Source: Kushneria phyllosphaerae (GTDB lineage: Bacteria; Pseudomonadota; Gammaproteobacteria; Pseudomonadales; Halomonadaceae). From it: DNA of 64,000 nucleotides. Within the stretch, counting starts at the first letter, position 1. Every line of letters starts with the position of its first letter. The stretch lies in the NCBI RefSeq assembly GCF_900312995.1, contig NZ_ONZI01000002.1:62001-126000 (forward strand). Direction: 5' to 3'. A program made the position numbers and the translations under genes. Under the pieces are notes generated by a model. That model saw only the letters and a program-made list of their open reading frames with translations. It did not search any database and had not been told where the DNA came from. Shown here in pieces: positions 46,591-56,916 of the stretch.

Positions 46591-47384
46591 TGACCACCTT
46601 CGCGGCGAACAATCAGCCCCTTGATATTGGCCTTTTCCTGTAGCGCGCTACGTGCCTGCTCACTCTCTTCGGTCGAGCCAAAAGGGCCGACGTAGACCGT
46701 ATTGAGCTCGCCACGCGGCTGCTTATAGGCCGAAAAGCCCAGAGCCTTGAGCTGCTCGATCAGGCGATCTGCGTTACCGGGCTGACCGAAACTGCCGGCC
46801 TGAACGGCCCAGCCACCGCTGGCGGAAGACTGTGGGGCACTGTGGCTGTTACGGTTGGCAGCGGCCATGATCGGATCTCCCGAGGAATCATCACTGCGGG
46901 CCGGGGTCTGACGCGTTGTGCTGGCGCTACTGCTGCCTCGTGAAGGCGTGGTCGGCTTGCTGGTACTGGCTGAACGATTGCTGCTCGAGCCGGTACTGGT
47001 TGAAGAGGCAGTGTCTGCGCGTGACGACGCGCTGTCGCGCGACCCGGTCTGCGAAGAGGAAGGCTCGCTGGAGGTCGGCGTCCGTGTCGATGCCGGTTCA
47101 CGCTCGCGGTCCGGGAAGAGCTGATTGCTTTGACTGGCCTGACCGGATCGATCGCTGGAGGCCTCGTCAGTGCTGACGTTGTCGCTGGGCAGCGGTGACT
47201 GCGGCTCGGAGACATCTGGTTGTGACATCTCGATTGGCTGCTCGATGACCACTGACGAGTCATCGCCGGCCTTTTCCTTGTCCTTGTCTTTGCCTGATCC
47301 ACCAAACAAAATGGGCAGCAGGATCAATGCCAGTGCCACGATAATGACGATACCGCTGATGCGCTCACGCATGCCGTATTTCAT
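46587..47384 (-). CDS. dedD: SPOR-domain membrane protein (DedD type)
   Basis: A 265-residue cell-division-type protein: one N-terminal membrane anchor (ISGIVIIVALALILLPILFGG, about 9-29), a long Ser/Thr/Pro/Asp-rich periplasmic linker (about 30-185) and a C-terminal SPOR domain (GGWAVQAGSFGQPGNADRLIEQL to RREGGQ) that binds denuded septal glycan. The same place between folC and cvpA is taken by this gene in Pseudomonas. The linker is of low complexity, so its length may vary between strains. Confidence 0.88.
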   Translation of the reverse strand: MKYGMRERISGIVIIVALALILLPILFGGSGKDKDKEKAGDDSSVVIEQPIEMSQPDVSEPQSPLPSDNVSTDEASSDRSGQASQSNQLFPDREREPASTRTPTSSEPSSSQTGSRDSASSRADTASSTSTGSSSNRSASTSKPTTPSRGSSSASTTRQTPARSDDSSGDPIMAAANRNSHSAPQSSASGGWAVQAGSFGQPGNADRLIEQLKALGFSAYKQPRGELNTVYVGPFGSTEESEQARSALQEKANIKGLIVRREGGQ

Positions 47385-47399
47385 GCGACTCTCTCCCTG

Positions 47400-48665
47400 T
47401 TACGCGGTTCCCTCGCCCCTTTCGAGCCGAGCCAGTACTTCTGCCACGGTAAAAAAGGAGCCACAAACCAGTACGTCATCATGTTGTGAATGTTGTTCAA
47501 GCCAGTCGATCCCTGCTGCCGGACCATCAGCCATGGCCATGACCTGCCCACCACGGGCTCGGATGATCTCTGCCAGAGCATCGCCCGGGCGCGCGCGCGC
47601 ACCCGAAAGCGTCACCACCAGCCAGTCATCAACCACCGGCCAGAGTGCGTCGATCACCCCTTCGGCATCCTTGTCCCCCAGCATGCCCAGCAGTGCCACC
47701 CGGCGTGTGACAGGCCTTTGCGCCAACTGATCGGCCACATAGCCGGCGGCGTGCGGATTATGTGCCACATCGAGGCAGTAACGCCCGATGCGCTGCATAC
47801 GCCCTGCCAGTCGGATGCCGGAAAAGGCCTGCTCAAGCCTTTCGGCCTCAAGCGGTATGCCCAGCGCTTCAAGCGCCGTCAGCGCACTGGCAGCATTGTC
47901 CAGCGGCAGGCCGGGGTCGGGAAGCGCCGTCAATGTAGAAGCCAATGCCCCGGTCGGACACTGCCATAGCCAGCGACCCCTCTCTTCACGCTGCCAGTCA
48001 AAATCCTGCCCCAGCACCAGACAGTGAGACACCGGTAGCGCTGCAGCATGTGCCGCAACGCTTTTAACCATGTGCCGACTGCCCAGGATGGCCGGCCGAC
48101 CGGCGCGCAAAATGCCGGCCTTCTCGGCGCCGATTTTTTCAATATCGGTGCCGAGAAAATCGGCATGATCAAGCGCTACGCTGGTCACGATGCCGATGTC
48201 GGCATCAATGATATTGGTCGCATCCAGCTGACCACCCAGCCCGACCTCAAGAATGGCCATGTCCGGGGCACGGTCACGAATAATGACCAGTGCCGCCAGC
48301 GTCCCCATTTCAAAATAGGTCAGCCCGGTATCACCACGTACAGCCTCGATGCGCTCAAAGGCGTCAATCAGGGCGTCATCGCTGACCTCATCACCGTCAA
48401 AAAGAAGGCGTTCGTTATAGCGCAGCAGATGGGGCGAGGTATAGCAGGCCGTGCTCAGTCCGTGGGCACGCGCCACGGCCTCCAGCATGGCCACGGTCGA
48501 CCCCTTGCCGTTGGTGCCGGCCACGGTGACCACCTGGCGTGCAATGAGGCCGGACAGCAGCCCCAGACGTTCGGCCACGACGCGAATGCGATCAAGCCCA
48601 AGGTCAATGGCGACCGGATGAAGCTTTTCCAGGTGGGCCAGCCACTGTGTCAATGTGCAAGACAT
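47400..48665 (-). CDS. folC: Folylpolyglutamate / dihydrofolate synthase
   Basis: Makes dihydrofolate from dihydropteroate and adds the glutamate tail to folates. The 421-residue product is a Mur-like ligase with the ATP loop TVAGTNGKGSTVAML (about 46-60), YTSPHLLRYNERL, and VGLGGQLDATN. The C-terminal glutamate-ligase domain includes LLGMLGDKDAEGV. It stands between accD and the SPOR gene in the Pseudomonas-like order, with six bases after accD, so it is cotranscribed with it. Confidence 0.96.
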   Translation of the reverse strand: MSCTLTQWLAHLEKLHPVAIDLGLDRIRVVAERLGLLSGLIARQVVTVAGTNGKGSTVAMLEAVARAHGLSTACYTSPHLLRYNERLLFDGDEVSDDALIDAFERIEAVRGDTGLTYFEMGTLAALVIIRDRAPDMAILEVGLGGQLDATNIIDADIGIVTSVALDHADFLGTDIEKIGAEKAGILRAGRPAILGSRHMVKSVAAHAAALPVSHCLVLGQDFDWQREERGRWLWQCPTGALASTLTALPDPGLPLDNAASALTALEALGIPLEAERLEQAFSGIRLAGRMQRIGRYCLDVAHNPHAAGYVADQLAQRPVTRRVALLGMLGDKDAEGVIDALWPVVDDWLVVTLSGARARPGDALAEIIRARGGQVMAMADGPAAGIDWLEQHSQHDDVLVCGSFFTVAEVLARLERGEGTA

Positions 48666-48670
48666 GATGA

Positions 48671-49603
48671 TCAGCGCGCAGCCTCGGCGCTGTACGGTGT
48701 CCCATCATCCCCTTCCACGTTTTCCAGCATGGTCACGGCAGGCTCGGAAGGACGATCGGTCAGCGTGCGCAGAATACGACCCAGACGCGTGCGCATCTCG
48801 CTGCGGTGAATGATCATGTCAACCGTGCCGTGTTCCAGCAGAAACTCGCTGCGCTGAAAGCCTTCGGGAAGCTTTTCACGCACGGTCTGCTCGATAACGC
48901 GCGGCCCGGCAAAACCGATCAGGGCATTGGGCTCAGCCACGTTCAGGTCTCCCAGCATGGCCAGCGAGGCCGACACGCCGCCAAAGACCGGATCTGTCAG
49001 CACCGAGATATAGGGGGTACCGGCTTCACGCAGGCGCTCCAGCGCTGCCGAGGTCTTGGCCATCTGCATCAGCGAGAACAGCGCTTCCTGCATGCGCGCA
49101 CCACCGGAGGCCGCAAAGCAGACCAGCGGACGCTTCTCTTCCCGGGCAATCGTTGCAGCGCGCACGAATTTTTCGCCCACGACGCTGCCCATGGAGCCGC
49201 CCATGAATTCGAACTCGAACGCCACCGCCACGACCGGCAGACCATCCAGGGTCCCCTTCATGACGATCAGGGCATCCTTTTCTTCAGTGGCCTTTTGTGC
49301 CCCGGCCAGACGGTCCTTGTACTTCTTGGAGTCACGAAACTTGAGGCGATCTACCGGCTCGAGCTGAGCGGCGATCTCTTCGCGCCCCTCACTGTCGAGA
49401 AACCAGGAAAGGCGGCGACGTGCGTTCAAACGCAGGTGGTGATCACACTTGGGGCAGACATTGTGATGCCGCTCAAGCTCGGGCCGATAAAGGACAGCCT
49501 CACAATTGGGACATTTGCGCCACAGGCCGTCGGGAATGTTATTGCGACGATCGGTACGGGCAGTACGCCCCATTGAAGGAACAATCTTGTCGAGCCAGCT
49601 CAT
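48671..49603 (-). CDS. accD: Acetyl-CoA carboxylase carboxyltransferase beta subunit
   Basis: With AccA it transfers the carboxyl group from biotin to acetyl-CoA. The 310-residue product has the N-terminal zinc finger ([23 protein letters not shown], four cysteines about 34-56) and the crotonase-like domain with [15 protein letters not shown] and [23 protein letters not shown]. It precedes folC in the same transcription unit. About 155 bases separate it from trpF, without a gene between. The accBC pair lies at 8.4-10.2 kb. Confidence 0.97.
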   Translation of the reverse strand: MSWLDKIVPSMGRTARTDRRNNIPDGLWRKCPNCEAVLYRPELERHHNVCPKCDHHLRLNARRRLSWFLDSEGREEIAAQLEPVDRLKFRDSKKYKDRLAGAQKATEEKDALIVMKGTLDGLPVVAVAFEFEFMGGSMGSVVGEKFVRAATIAREEKRPLVCFAASGGARMQEALFSLMQMAKTSAALERLREAGTPYISVLTDPVFGGVSASLAMLGDLNVAEPNALIGFAGPRVIEQTVREKLPEGFQRSEFLLEHGTVDMIIHRSEMRTRLGRILRTLTDRPSEPAVTMLENVEGDDGTPYSAEAAR

Positions 49604-49759
49604 CGAGAAAGGGCTTCCATATCGTTGATGGTCAGTCTTTAAAATGGGCGCGCCGAAAACAGCACATGGCGCATGGCCCCATTATCAATCATCGACGGCA
49701 GTGAGGGCCAGCCCGGCGTGCATGTACACCGGCATAACCCTGTCTACCGTCTGCCAGCA

Positions 49760-50398
49760 TCAGCGCAGGGCCGAGGCCACATCGGCTGTTTGTACCCCGT
49801 CAATAAAGGCCTTGATCAGGTCATGATCCTTGCCCCCGGCAGCGGCCTCTACCCCACCGGAGACGTCCACCCCATGAGGCGAGACCTGATCGACGGCCCG
49901 CACGATGTTATCCGGCGTCAGGCCCCCGGCCAGTATGATCGGCAGCGCCAGATCTTTTGGCACCCGCGACCAGTCAAAGGTCTCGCCGGTTCCTCCCGGC
50001 ACGCCGGGGCGGTAGGCATCCAGCAGCAGGCCACGCGCCTGATAATAGCGCCTGGCCTGCTCATAAAGATCAATATCATCGCGCATGCGCAGGGCCTTGA
50101 GCCAGCTCATGCCGTAAATCTCGCAGGCTTCGGGCGGTTCTTCGCCATGAAACTGAAGCATGTCAAGCCAGGGCGCGCAGCCGGCAATGAGATCCGGCGT
50201 CTGATCAACAAACAGCCCTACCCGGGTCACAAAAGGCGGTACCCGAGCGCTGAGCTGCGCAAGCCGCTCGGGCGTCAGCGCCCGCTTGCTGCCGGGCCAC
50301 ATGACAAACCCCAGTGCATCGGCACCCGCCGCGACAGCGGCATCGACGTCCGCTTCGCGCGTCAGTCCACATATCTTGATTCGGGTTCGCATTGGCAA
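49760..50398 (-). CDS. trpF: Phosphoribosylanthranilate isomerase
   Basis: Third step of tryptophan synthesis, a TIM-barrel Amadori rearrangement. The 212-residue product starts TRIKICGLTREADVDAAVAAGADALGFV and shows the catalytic Cys in KICGLT and Asp in the DVSGGVEAAAGGKDHDLI C-terminal phosphate site. It follows truA closely (12 bases apart). The other trp genes are not in the window, which is also usual in Pseudomonas where trpF is free-standing here. Confidence 0.95.
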   Translation of the reverse strand: MPMRTRIKICGLTREADVDAAVAAGADALGFVMWPGSKRALTPERLAQLSARVPPFVTRVGLFVDQTPDLIAGCAPWLDMLQFHGEEPPEACEIYGMSWLKALRMRDDIDLYEQARRYYQARGLLLDAYRPGVPGGTGETFDWSRVPKDLALPIILAGGLTPDNIVRAVDQVSPHGVDVSGGVEAAAGGKDHDLIKAFIDGVQTADVASALR

Positions 50399-50410
50399 AG
50401 GTCCTGGTAA

Positions 50411-51340
50411 TTACACACGTCCTGGCGATGACAGGTGCCCGGCCGGTTCACCGCGATAGACAGGGCGCTGATAGTTCGAGGCCGGCAATGTGCGCTGACC
50501 GGTCCATTCGCCGCTGAAATAAAGTCCGGCCGGACCCAGTGGCTCGGCCGGCAGTTCAAATCGTGGATCATAGTACACATCGACGAAGTGCAGCCCATGC
50601 GCCGGCGCGGTCGCCTCGGAAAGCGTGCGATCCCGGCCTTCCAGAAGGTCACTCGCGCGGGACACCTCGCGCCGCCCATCCCCCACGGCGATCAAAACGC
50701 CGGCGATATTGCGCACCATGTGATGCAAAAAGGCGTTGGCCTGAATATCGATGACCACCAGAGGCCCTACACGCGTCACCTCGACAAAGTGTACATGACG
50801 CCAGGGCGTACTGGATTGACAGCCGGCTGCACGGTAGCCGGAAAAATCATGCTCGCCGATCAGCGACTGCGCGGCCTCGTGCATGCGTTTTTCATCCAGC
50901 GGGTGTCGGTGCCAGGTCATGTGCTCGGCATCAAGCGCCGGGGGCATGGGCTGGTTGACAATCACATAGCGATAGCGACGGGCAAGACTTGAGAAGCGGG
51001 CATGAAAGTCATGGGGCATGACACGTGCCCAACGCACGGACATGTCGCGCGGCAGGTTGACATTGGTGCCCATGACCCAGGCCTTGAGCGTACGCGCGCT
51101 GGTCGTATCGAAATGCACGATCTGCCGGGTGGCATGCACGCCGCTGTCAGTACGTCCGCTACACATGACTTCAATGGGAGCCTGCGCAATGCGGGAAAGC
51201 GCAGCCTCGAGAGAGGCCTGAAGAGAGGGACCATGGTTCAAACGCTGCCAGCCCTGATAGGCCGTACCACGGTACTCAAGGCCCAGTGCAATACGGCCGC
51301 TGACGCGCTCGTTTTCATCCAGTCGTGTAAAAAAGGACAT
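50411..51340 (-). CDS. truA: tRNA pseudouridine(38-40) synthase
   Basis: Makes pseudouridine at positions 38-40 in the tRNA anticodon arm. The 309-residue product opens RIALGLEYRGTAYQGWQ and carries the catalytic Asp in CSGRTDSGVHATRQIVHFD, then NVNLPRDMSVRWA and the C-terminal FLHHMVRNIAGVLIAVG. The frame is open 13 codons upstream (Met at 51379); I prefer 51340 because it brings the conserved start close to the N-terminus, though neither start has a strong ribosome site. Confidence 0.95.
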   Translation of the reverse strand: MSFFTRLDENERVSGRIALGLEYRGTAYQGWQRLNHGPSLQASLEAALSRIAQAPIEVMCSGRTDSGVHATRQIVHFDTTSARTLKAWVMGTNVNLPRDMSVRWARVMPHDFHARFSSLARRYRYVIVNQPMPPALDAEHMTWHRHPLDEKRMHEAAQSLIGEHDFSGYRAAGCQSSTPWRHVHFVEVTRVGPLVVIDIQANAFLHHMVRNIAGVLIAVGDGRREVSRASDLLEGRDRTLSEATAPAHGLHFVDVYYDPRFELPAEPLGPAGLYFSGEWTGQRTLPASNYQRPVYRGEPAGHLSSPGRV

Positions 51341-51441
51341 GTGACTCGGTAATGCAGGGACGGCCGGCAGCGAAGGCATGAACGCCCAGGCCGGTCGTCT
51401 TCATGTAAGAGACGGGCAGATCAACCCTGCCTCATGCCCTT

Positions 51442-53019
51442 TCAGGCACGGCGAGAAAGTCGATCTGCATCGGGGCGCTCATTATCCGTATCGGCGCCCT
51501 TAAATGCCACCTCTTCGAGTGCCCAGTCGCGAGGGAAACTGGCCGACGGTGTGGTGGGAAAATCCACGCGATGATCGGCCATATCCTCGGAGACAGGCCA
51601 CTGGGCGGCGTCGACAGCGTCATCCCGTGCCCGGGAAGAGGACAATGACCAGACCGGTGCCAGCGCCGGCGATGCCTCAAGCGCGGAAACCGAGGCCATC
51701 GACGGATGCCGATCGTCATGGCCATCATGCGCCTCAACGTTGTCAGAGGCGGCCTCCAGTGCGGCCAGCGCCTGTATCAGCTGAAAATCGCTCGGATAAT
51801 GCGCCAGCCCTTCCTTCAACATGGTGATGGCATGCTCGCGCCGGCCATGGCGATGAAACACCTCGGCTTCCGCGCAGATCGCCTCGATCTGAGCACGATG
51901 GGCGGCCCACACCTCGTTTTGCTCGGCGCTGACAATGCCCGTCTCATGAGCGCTGCGCCCTTCTTCACCGGCAGAGGCCACCCCCACAAGGGAAGAAGCC
52001 GGCCCTGCCCGCGGCGAAAGTTCTTCGGCGCTGACCAGACGATAGCGGCGCTGCCGCCAGCGGCGTACTCCTGCCCATGTGCCCGCCAGCATCAACAAGA
52101 GCGCGGCCAGCGCCCAGGTCCAGATGAAATCACCCTGACGCCCGGCACCATTGTCGAGGGCAGGTGCCGGCGATGGAGACGAAACCTGCTGCAGCGGCGC
52201 GTCAGGCTGGGAGACGTCAGAAGACATTACAGCACTGGCGACCGTCACCGCCTGCTGATTCAGCTGGTCCAGACGGCCTTCCAGAGCCTGCTGACGCTGG
52301 GCCAGCGCTTGCACTTCAGCGTTGTCGTTGGGTGTCTGGCTGACAAGCGACTGCGTCCTGACGGATTCGAGATCTGCCGTCAGTGTCGCCTGCATTTCTT
52401 GACTGGTACGCAGCTGCTGCTCCAGTCGATCAAGTCTGTCTTCAAGCGCGGCCACGCGTCGGCTGTCCTGTGCCGCTGTCTCCGGCGCACGTGTCTGGCG
52501 CTCAACGCGCTGATCACGGCCTGCATCGCTGGGCACAGGTATCCTGCTGCGTGCTGTCTGTGCGAAGGCGGGCGTGGCGGCAGCCAACGTCGCTTTTTCA
52601 TCGGTGGCGGCATTTTCCGAGGGCAAAAGTGTTAGCTGAGGCGTCAGCTCTCCCTTCGGCCAGCTCAGGGTGAGCACCACGTCCAGCCAGGGCGCCTCCA
52701 GTGCGCGACTCCCCAGAATGTCCAGATAGAGGTGACCGGGCGTACCGTTGACCGCCAGTTGCAGGGTATCGGTATCAGCACTTCGCTCAATATTCATGGC
52801 CTGCCAGCGGGCACTGTCTGCCAGCCCGACCCGAAGATCATCAGCGCGCAGGGTGCCGGTATCCAGCAGCGCCACGCGTGCCTTCAATGGTTCATTGAAG
52901 CCGGACATGACCTGCGGCGCGGCGATGCCCACGGCATGGGCCATCATTGAACCCGACATCAGCAGCGCGCCCAGCAGGCAGTTTCGTAAACGCAAACGAC
53001 AGGGCCGTTCGGCCATCAT
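51442..53019 (-). CDS. fimV: Short FimV-like protein
   Basis: An inner-membrane hub protein family; in Pseudomonas it supports type IV pilus and polar organisation. The 525-residue product has a signal sequence (ends about AHA), an N-terminal FimV domain (FNEPLKARVALLDTGTLRADDLRVGL to LVVTLSWPKGE region), a coiled coil (LEDRLDRLEQQLRTSQEMQATL), one membrane span (FIWTWALAALLLMLAGTWAG) and a cytoplasmic part with one TPR-like unit (AITMLKEGLAHYPSDFQLIQALAALEAA). It is much shorter than the roughly 900-residue Pseudomonas protein, and I see no LysM domain and no conserved FimV C-terminus. Confidence 0.8.
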   Translation of the reverse strand: MMAERPCRLRLRNCLLGALLMSGSMMAHAVGIAAPQVMSGFNEPLKARVALLDTGTLRADDLRVGLADSARWQAMNIERSADTDTLQLAVNGTPGHLYLDILGSRALEAPWLDVVLTLSWPKGELTPQLTLLPSENAATDEKATLAAATPAFAQTARSRIPVPSDAGRDQRVERQTRAPETAAQDSRRVAALEDRLDRLEQQLRTSQEMQATLTADLESVRTQSLVSQTPNDNAEVQALAQRQQALEGRLDQLNQQAVTVASAVMSSDVSQPDAPLQQVSSPSPAPALDNGAGRQGDFIWTWALAALLLMLAGTWAGVRRWRQRRYRLVSAEELSPRAGPASSLVGVASAGEEGRSAHETGIVSAEQNEVWAAHRAQIEAICAEAEVFHRHGRREHAITMLKEGLAHYPSDFQLIQALAALEAASDNVEAHDGHDDRHPSMASVSALEASPALAPVWSLSSSRARDDAVDAAQWPVSEDMADHRVDFPTTPSASFPRDWALEEVAFKGADTDNERPDADRLSRRA

Positions 53020-53049
53020 GCTCTCCAGTCATACTTGTCAGGGCAGCCA

Positions 53050-53077
53050 ACAAAAAGGGCGCCTCAATGAGGCGCCC
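53050..53077 (-). terminator. Intrinsic terminator of asd
   Basis: On the minus strand, GGGCGCCTCA and TGAGGCGCCC with a one-base gap, followed by TTTTTGTT. It separates asd from the fimV transcription unit. Confidence 0.9.
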
Positions 53078-53103
53078 CGGCGTGCATAACGATGGCGGAT
53101 GCG

Positions 53104-54219
53104 TCAGTGGCGCTCGACCAGCAGTGCCAGCATGCGGCGCAGTGGCTCAGCCGCCCCCCACAGCAGCTGATCGCCGACCGTAAAGGCCGAGAGATACTCT
53201 CCACCCATGGCCATCTTGCGCAGACGACCCACCGGCACATCCAGAGTGCCGGTTACGGCGGCCGGCGTCAGGCGCGCAAGTGTCGCGTCCTTGTCGTTGG
53301 GCACGACGCTGACCCAATCGTTATGACGTGCAATTCGATCCTCGATCTCGTCTATCGGCACATCGCGCGTCAACTTGATTGTGAAGGCCTGCGCATGAGA
53401 GCGCATGGAGCCGATACGAACGCAGAGGCCATCGACCGGCACCGTATTGGGCGCCATGCCAAGGATCTTGTTGCTTTCGACGCCGCCCTTCCACTCTTCC
53501 TTGCTCTGGCCATTATCCAGCTTCTTGTCGATCCACGGCAGCAGACTGCCACCCAGTGGCGCACCAAAATGCTCCGTGGGGAAGTCACTGCCACGCATGG
53601 CTTCGATGACCTTGCGATCGATGTCAAGAATGGCCGATGCCGGATCATCCAGCTCGGCGCGGGCTGCATTACCGACCAGCGACATCTGGTTGAGCAGCTC
53701 GCGCATGTTTTGCGCGCCGGCCCCGGAAGCCGCCTGATAACTCATCGACGTCATCCACTCGATGAGCCCGGCCTCATACAGCCCGCCAAGCCCCATCAGC
53801 ATCAGACTGACCGTACAGTTACCGCCGGCAAAGGTTTTAAAGCCATCGTCCAGGCGCTGATCGATAACCTGACGATTGACCGGATCCAGCACGATGACCG
53901 TGTCGTCGTTCATGCGCAGGGTGCTGGCCGCGTCGATCCAGTAGCCCTTCCAGCCGGATTCGCGCAGCTTCGGATACACGTCACTGGTGTAGTCGCCGCC
54001 CTGACAGGTCACGATCACGTCCAGCTCGGCCAGCGCCTGAACATCAAAGGCATCCTTGAGAGGCGGTACGTCAACGCCCACATCCGGGCCGGGCCGGCCT
54101 GTCTGAGAGGTGGTAAAAAAGACCGGCTCGATGTTTTTGAAGCCGTCCTCTTCCAGCATCCGCTGCAGCAGTACGGAACCCACCATACCGCGCCAGCCAA
54201 CAAATCCGGTTCTCAACAT
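53104..54219 (-). CDS. asd: Aspartate-semialdehyde dehydrogenase
   Basis: Reduces aspartyl phosphate to aspartate semialdehyde, the branch point to lysine, diaminopimelate, methionine and threonine. The 371-residue product has the NADP loop [17 protein letters not shown] (5-21) and the active-site Cys135 in [13 protein letters not shown]; later [14 protein letters not shown] and [16 protein letters not shown] complete the substrate site. It follows an acetyltransferase gene whose end overlaps its start by seven bases. In Pseudomonas two asd-type genes are adjacent here; only one is present. Confidence 0.97.
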   Translation of the reverse strand: MLRTGFVGWRGMVGSVLLQRMLEEDGFKNIEPVFFTTSQTGRPGPDVGVDVPPLKDAFDVQALAELDVIVTCQGGDYTSDVYPKLRESGWKGYWIDAASTLRMNDDTVIVLDPVNRQVIDQRLDDGFKTFAGGNCTVSLMLMGLGGLYEAGLIEWMTSMSYQAASGAGAQNMRELLNQMSLVGNAARAELDDPASAILDIDRKVIEAMRGSDFPTEHFGAPLGGSLLPWIDKKLDNGQSKEEWKGGVESNKILGMAPNTVPVDGLCVRIGSMRSHAQAFTIKLTRDVPIDEIEDRIARHNDWVSVVPNDKDATLARLTPAAVTGTLDVPVGRLRKMAMGGEYLSAFTVGDQLLWGAAEPLRRMLALLVERH

Positions 54220-54821
54220 CTTGTGCTCCCCTGTTGTGATAAATCATGGGCCTGAGTTTCATCCGGCCTGCCCTGCGCCTCAAGTGCCTGCTCAAAACGA
54301 GGGTGCAGGCGTGCCATTTCCAGACTGTCCAGATAGCGGCCGTGACCAAAGGATATCCCGCGACTCAGGCCCTCTTTGACAAAGCCATGACGCTCGTAGA
54401 GTTCGATCGCCCGGTGATTGTGGCTATAGACCCCAAGGCTTAACCGGGTCACGTTCAACCAGTTGTCTGCAAGATCGATGGCCGCCCTTAAAAGCTGACT
54501 GCCGATGCCCTGACCGGCGTAGTCGGGATCCACGGAAAGACCAATTGTTCGGACATGCGCCACGCGCGCCGAGGCGGCGACAGGATGCAACCCGATCAGC
54601 CCAAGCAGTGTCTCCGGCGCTTGCGGATGACAGGCGGCGAGCATGTGATGACCGCGGTCCATGCATTCAAGGCGTTGCTGCCAGTAAGACGGCGAACTGA
54701 ACGGCAGCTGCATCGTGTTGGGAAAAACCTCTTCATGATTGAAAATGCGACAGACGGCCTCGGCATCCTCCATGCGCGCCTGACGAATCAACCAGCGCTG
54801 CCCTTCCTGTTTCAACGACAT
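54213..54821 (-). CDS. GNAT N-acetyltransferase, AaaT/YhhY type
   Basis: A 202-residue GNAT enzyme. The pattern is like E. coli YhhY (AaaT), which acetylates some free amino acids: [61 protein letters not shown] (acetyl-CoA loop), and [23 protein letters not shown]. The C-terminal tail beyond HPRF is longer than in YhhY. It overlaps the asd start by seven bases and the two are probably translationally coupled. It appears to be an insertion between leuB and asd relative to the Pseudomonas order. Confidence 0.82.
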   Translation of the reverse strand: MSLKQEGQRWLIRQARMEDAEAVCRIFNHEEVFPNTMQLPFSSPSYWQQRLECMDRGHHMLAACHPQAPETLLGLIGLHPVAASARVAHVRTIGLSVDPDYAGQGIGSQLLRAAIDLADNWLNVTRLSLGVYSHNHRAIELYERHGFVKEGLSRGISFGHGRYLDSLEMARLHPRFEQALEAQGRPDETQAHDLSQQGSTRC

Positions 54822-54925
54822 TCCGCCTCCTCTACACGCGCATCACCAGATTTTAGTCTACCATCCGCGATGCGCATGACCAGCCACGTCAGCTTTCAGC
54901 GAGTGTCATGACAGACGCCAGACAG

Positions 54926-54957
54926 CAAAACGGCAGCGAACCGTCACGTTCGCTGCC
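54926..54957 (-). terminator. Terminator after leuB
   Basis: GGCAGCGAAC and GTTCGCTGCC arms on the minus strand are followed by GTTTTGC, at the end of the leu operon and before the acetyltransferase gene. Confidence 0.75.
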
Positions 54958-55035
54958 CTAGTCGGAGTCATAGCCTGGGCCATGGCCGGGGTCATGTCTC
55001 ACCCGTCATTCAATGGGCGCGACAACCCTGCCTCT

Positions 55036-56121
55036 TCAGGCGTTCGATTCGAACGCAGCCACCACGGCGTCCCCCATCTCTTCAGTGGTCACCTGGCGTG
55101 TGCCCTCATAGGCGATATCAGCGGTACGCAGGCTCTGATCCAGCACGGTGCCTACGGCGCGTTCGATACGCTCGGCCATATCAGGCTCGTTGAGGGAGTA
55201 GCGCAGCATCATGGCGACCGACAGGATGGTGGCCAACGGATTGGCCAGCCCCTGACCTGCGATATCCGGCGCGCTGCCATGACAGGGCTCGAACATGCCC
55301 TGACCGCTTTCATTCAGCGAGGCCGACGGCAGCATGCCGATCGACCCGGTCAGCATGGCGGCAGCGTCAGAGAGAATATCGCCGAACATATTGCCGGTGA
55401 CGATCACGTCAAATTGCCTGGGCGCGCGCACCAGCTGCATCGCGGCGTTATCCACATACATGTGCGACAGTTCGACATCCGGATACTCAGGCGCCAGCTC
55501 GTTCATGATGTCGCGCCACAGGATGGTGACTTCCAGCACGTTGGCCTTGTCGACGCTGCAGAGCTTTTTACCGCGCTTTTGCGCCATCTCGAACGCCACC
55601 CGACCGATACGACGAATCTCGTGTTCGTCATAGATATAGGTGTTGTAGCCGTAGCGTGTGCCATCTTCGCGGGTCTCACGCCCACGCGGCTGACCGAAGT
55701 AGATACCGCCGGTCAGCTCGCGCACGATCATGATATCAAGGCCTGACACCACTTCCGGCTTGAGACTTGAGGCCTCGACCAGTTGCGGATAGAGCAGCGC
55801 CGGTCGCAGGTTGCCAAAAAGATTCAGCTCCTTGCGCAGGGCCAGAAGCCCCTTCTCCGGACGGTTGGCGATATCGGGCATGGTGTCCCACTTCGGCCCG
55901 CCAACGGCGCCCAGCAAAATGGCATCAGACGCTCTCGCATTTTCAAGCGTTTCAGGGGCCAGCGGCACACCGGAACGGTCGATCTCGGCACCACCGACCG
56001 GGGCTTCATCAATCTCGATATCAAGACCTGCTGCGTGGCAGGCCTCGAGCACACGGCGCGCCTGGCGGGTAATTTCCGGCCCGATACCATCGCCTGGCAG
56101 TACCAGAATCTTCTTGCTCAT
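55036..56121 (-). CDS. leuB: 3-isopropylmalate dehydrogenase
   Basis: Oxidatively decarboxylates 3-isopropylmalate in leucine synthesis. The 361-residue product has [41 protein letters not shown], the metal-binding [27 protein letters not shown], and [18 protein letters not shown]. It is the last gene of the leuC-leuD-methyltransferase-leuB operon. A terminator follows. Confidence 0.97.
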   Translation of the reverse strand: MSKKILVLPGDGIGPEITRQARRVLEACHAAGLDIEIDEAPVGGAEIDRSGVPLAPETLENARASDAILLGAVGGPKWDTMPDIANRPEKGLLALRKELNLFGNLRPALLYPQLVEASSLKPEVVSGLDIMIVRELTGGIYFGQPRGRETREDGTRYGYNTYIYDEHEIRRIGRVAFEMAQKRGKKLCSVDKANVLEVTILWRDIMNELAPEYPDVELSHMYVDNAAMQLVRAPRQFDVIVTGNMFGDILSDAAAMLTGSIGMLPSASLNESGQGMFEPCHGSAPDIAGQGLANPLATILSVAMMLRYSLNEPDMAERIERAVGTVLDQSLRTADIAYEGTRQVTTEEMGDAVVAAFESNA

Positions 56122-56130
56122 GTCTTTTCC

Positions 56131-56916
56131 TTAAAACGATTCTCTGGTCGCCCACAGCACCAGCATATCGGTCGTGAACGAGCCATCGGAGGCGACCTCA
56201 AAGGTGTCGCGCACTTCCTGACCCACCTGACTCTGGAGATGGCGAATGGCGTCGCGCATCACATCAGGCGTGCGCATGCGCGCAATCCATGTCTCGAAAT
56301 CCAGTCGCAGGCGCTGACGCGAGCTGGAGGTCACCACAAGCCCTGCTTCGCCGACCATTTGCGCCCATTCGCTCGGGGTGTAGTCGCGAACATGACTGGT
56401 GTCGCGCAACATCTCGATGGTTTGCAGAAAACTGTCGAAAAGCGGCTGCTCGGATGAGGCGACATCGATAAACGCCGCCAGCCCTCCGGGTTTCAGGACA
56501 CGTCGCGCTTCGCGCAGTGCCAGCCCGACATCACGCCAGTGGTGGGCAGAAAAGCGACTGCATACCACATCAAAACTGTTGTCGGCGAACGGCAATGACT
56601 CGGCAACGCCCTGCACCGTGCGAATGTTGTCCAGCCCACGCTCGGATGCCGAAGCCGCCACGACCTCGAGCATCCGCGGCGACAGGTCATAGGCGACAAC
56701 CTCGTCGGCCAGATCCGCCACCCTGAAGCTGACGTGACCGGCGCCACAGCCGAGATCCAGCACGCGCGCAGCGGCAATCCCCTCGACACGTTCACGCAGC
56801 TGAGCAAATTCCTGTCCGTCAGCGTGCACGCTGCTGCTCAGATAGGCGGCCGCCTGACCGCCAAACTGACGCTCAACGACGGCGTCGTGGCTGTTGTTTA
56901 CCGTCGGCTCAGGCAT
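56131..56916 (-). CDS. Class I SAM-dependent methyltransferase
   Basis: A 261-residue UbiE/MenG-like methyltransferase with the SAM loop [28 protein letters not shown] (about 52-79), then [31 protein letters not shown]. The substrate is unknown. A methyltransferase stands at the same spot between leuD and leuB in Pseudomonas, so a link to leucine metabolism has been kept, but its role is not known to me. Its start overlaps the leuD stop by eight bases. Confidence 0.9.
   Translation of the reverse strand: MPEPTVNNSHDAVVERQFGGQAAAYLSSSVHADGQEFAQLRERVEGIAAARVLDLGCGAGHVSFRVADLADEVVAYDLSPRMLEVVAASASERGLDNIRTVQGVAESLPFADNSFDVVCSRFSAHHWRDVGLALREARRVLKPGGLAAFIDVASSEQPLFDSFLQTIEMLRDTSHVRDYTPSEWAQMVGEAGLVVTSSSRQRLRLDFETWIARMRTPDVMRDAIRHLQSQVGQEVRDTFEVASDGSFTTDMLVLWATRESF

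Noticed and set aside
53092..54255. Long open frame of about 390 codons antisense to asd
   Set aside because: Shadow of the strong asd coding frame; no ribosome site and no known motif.
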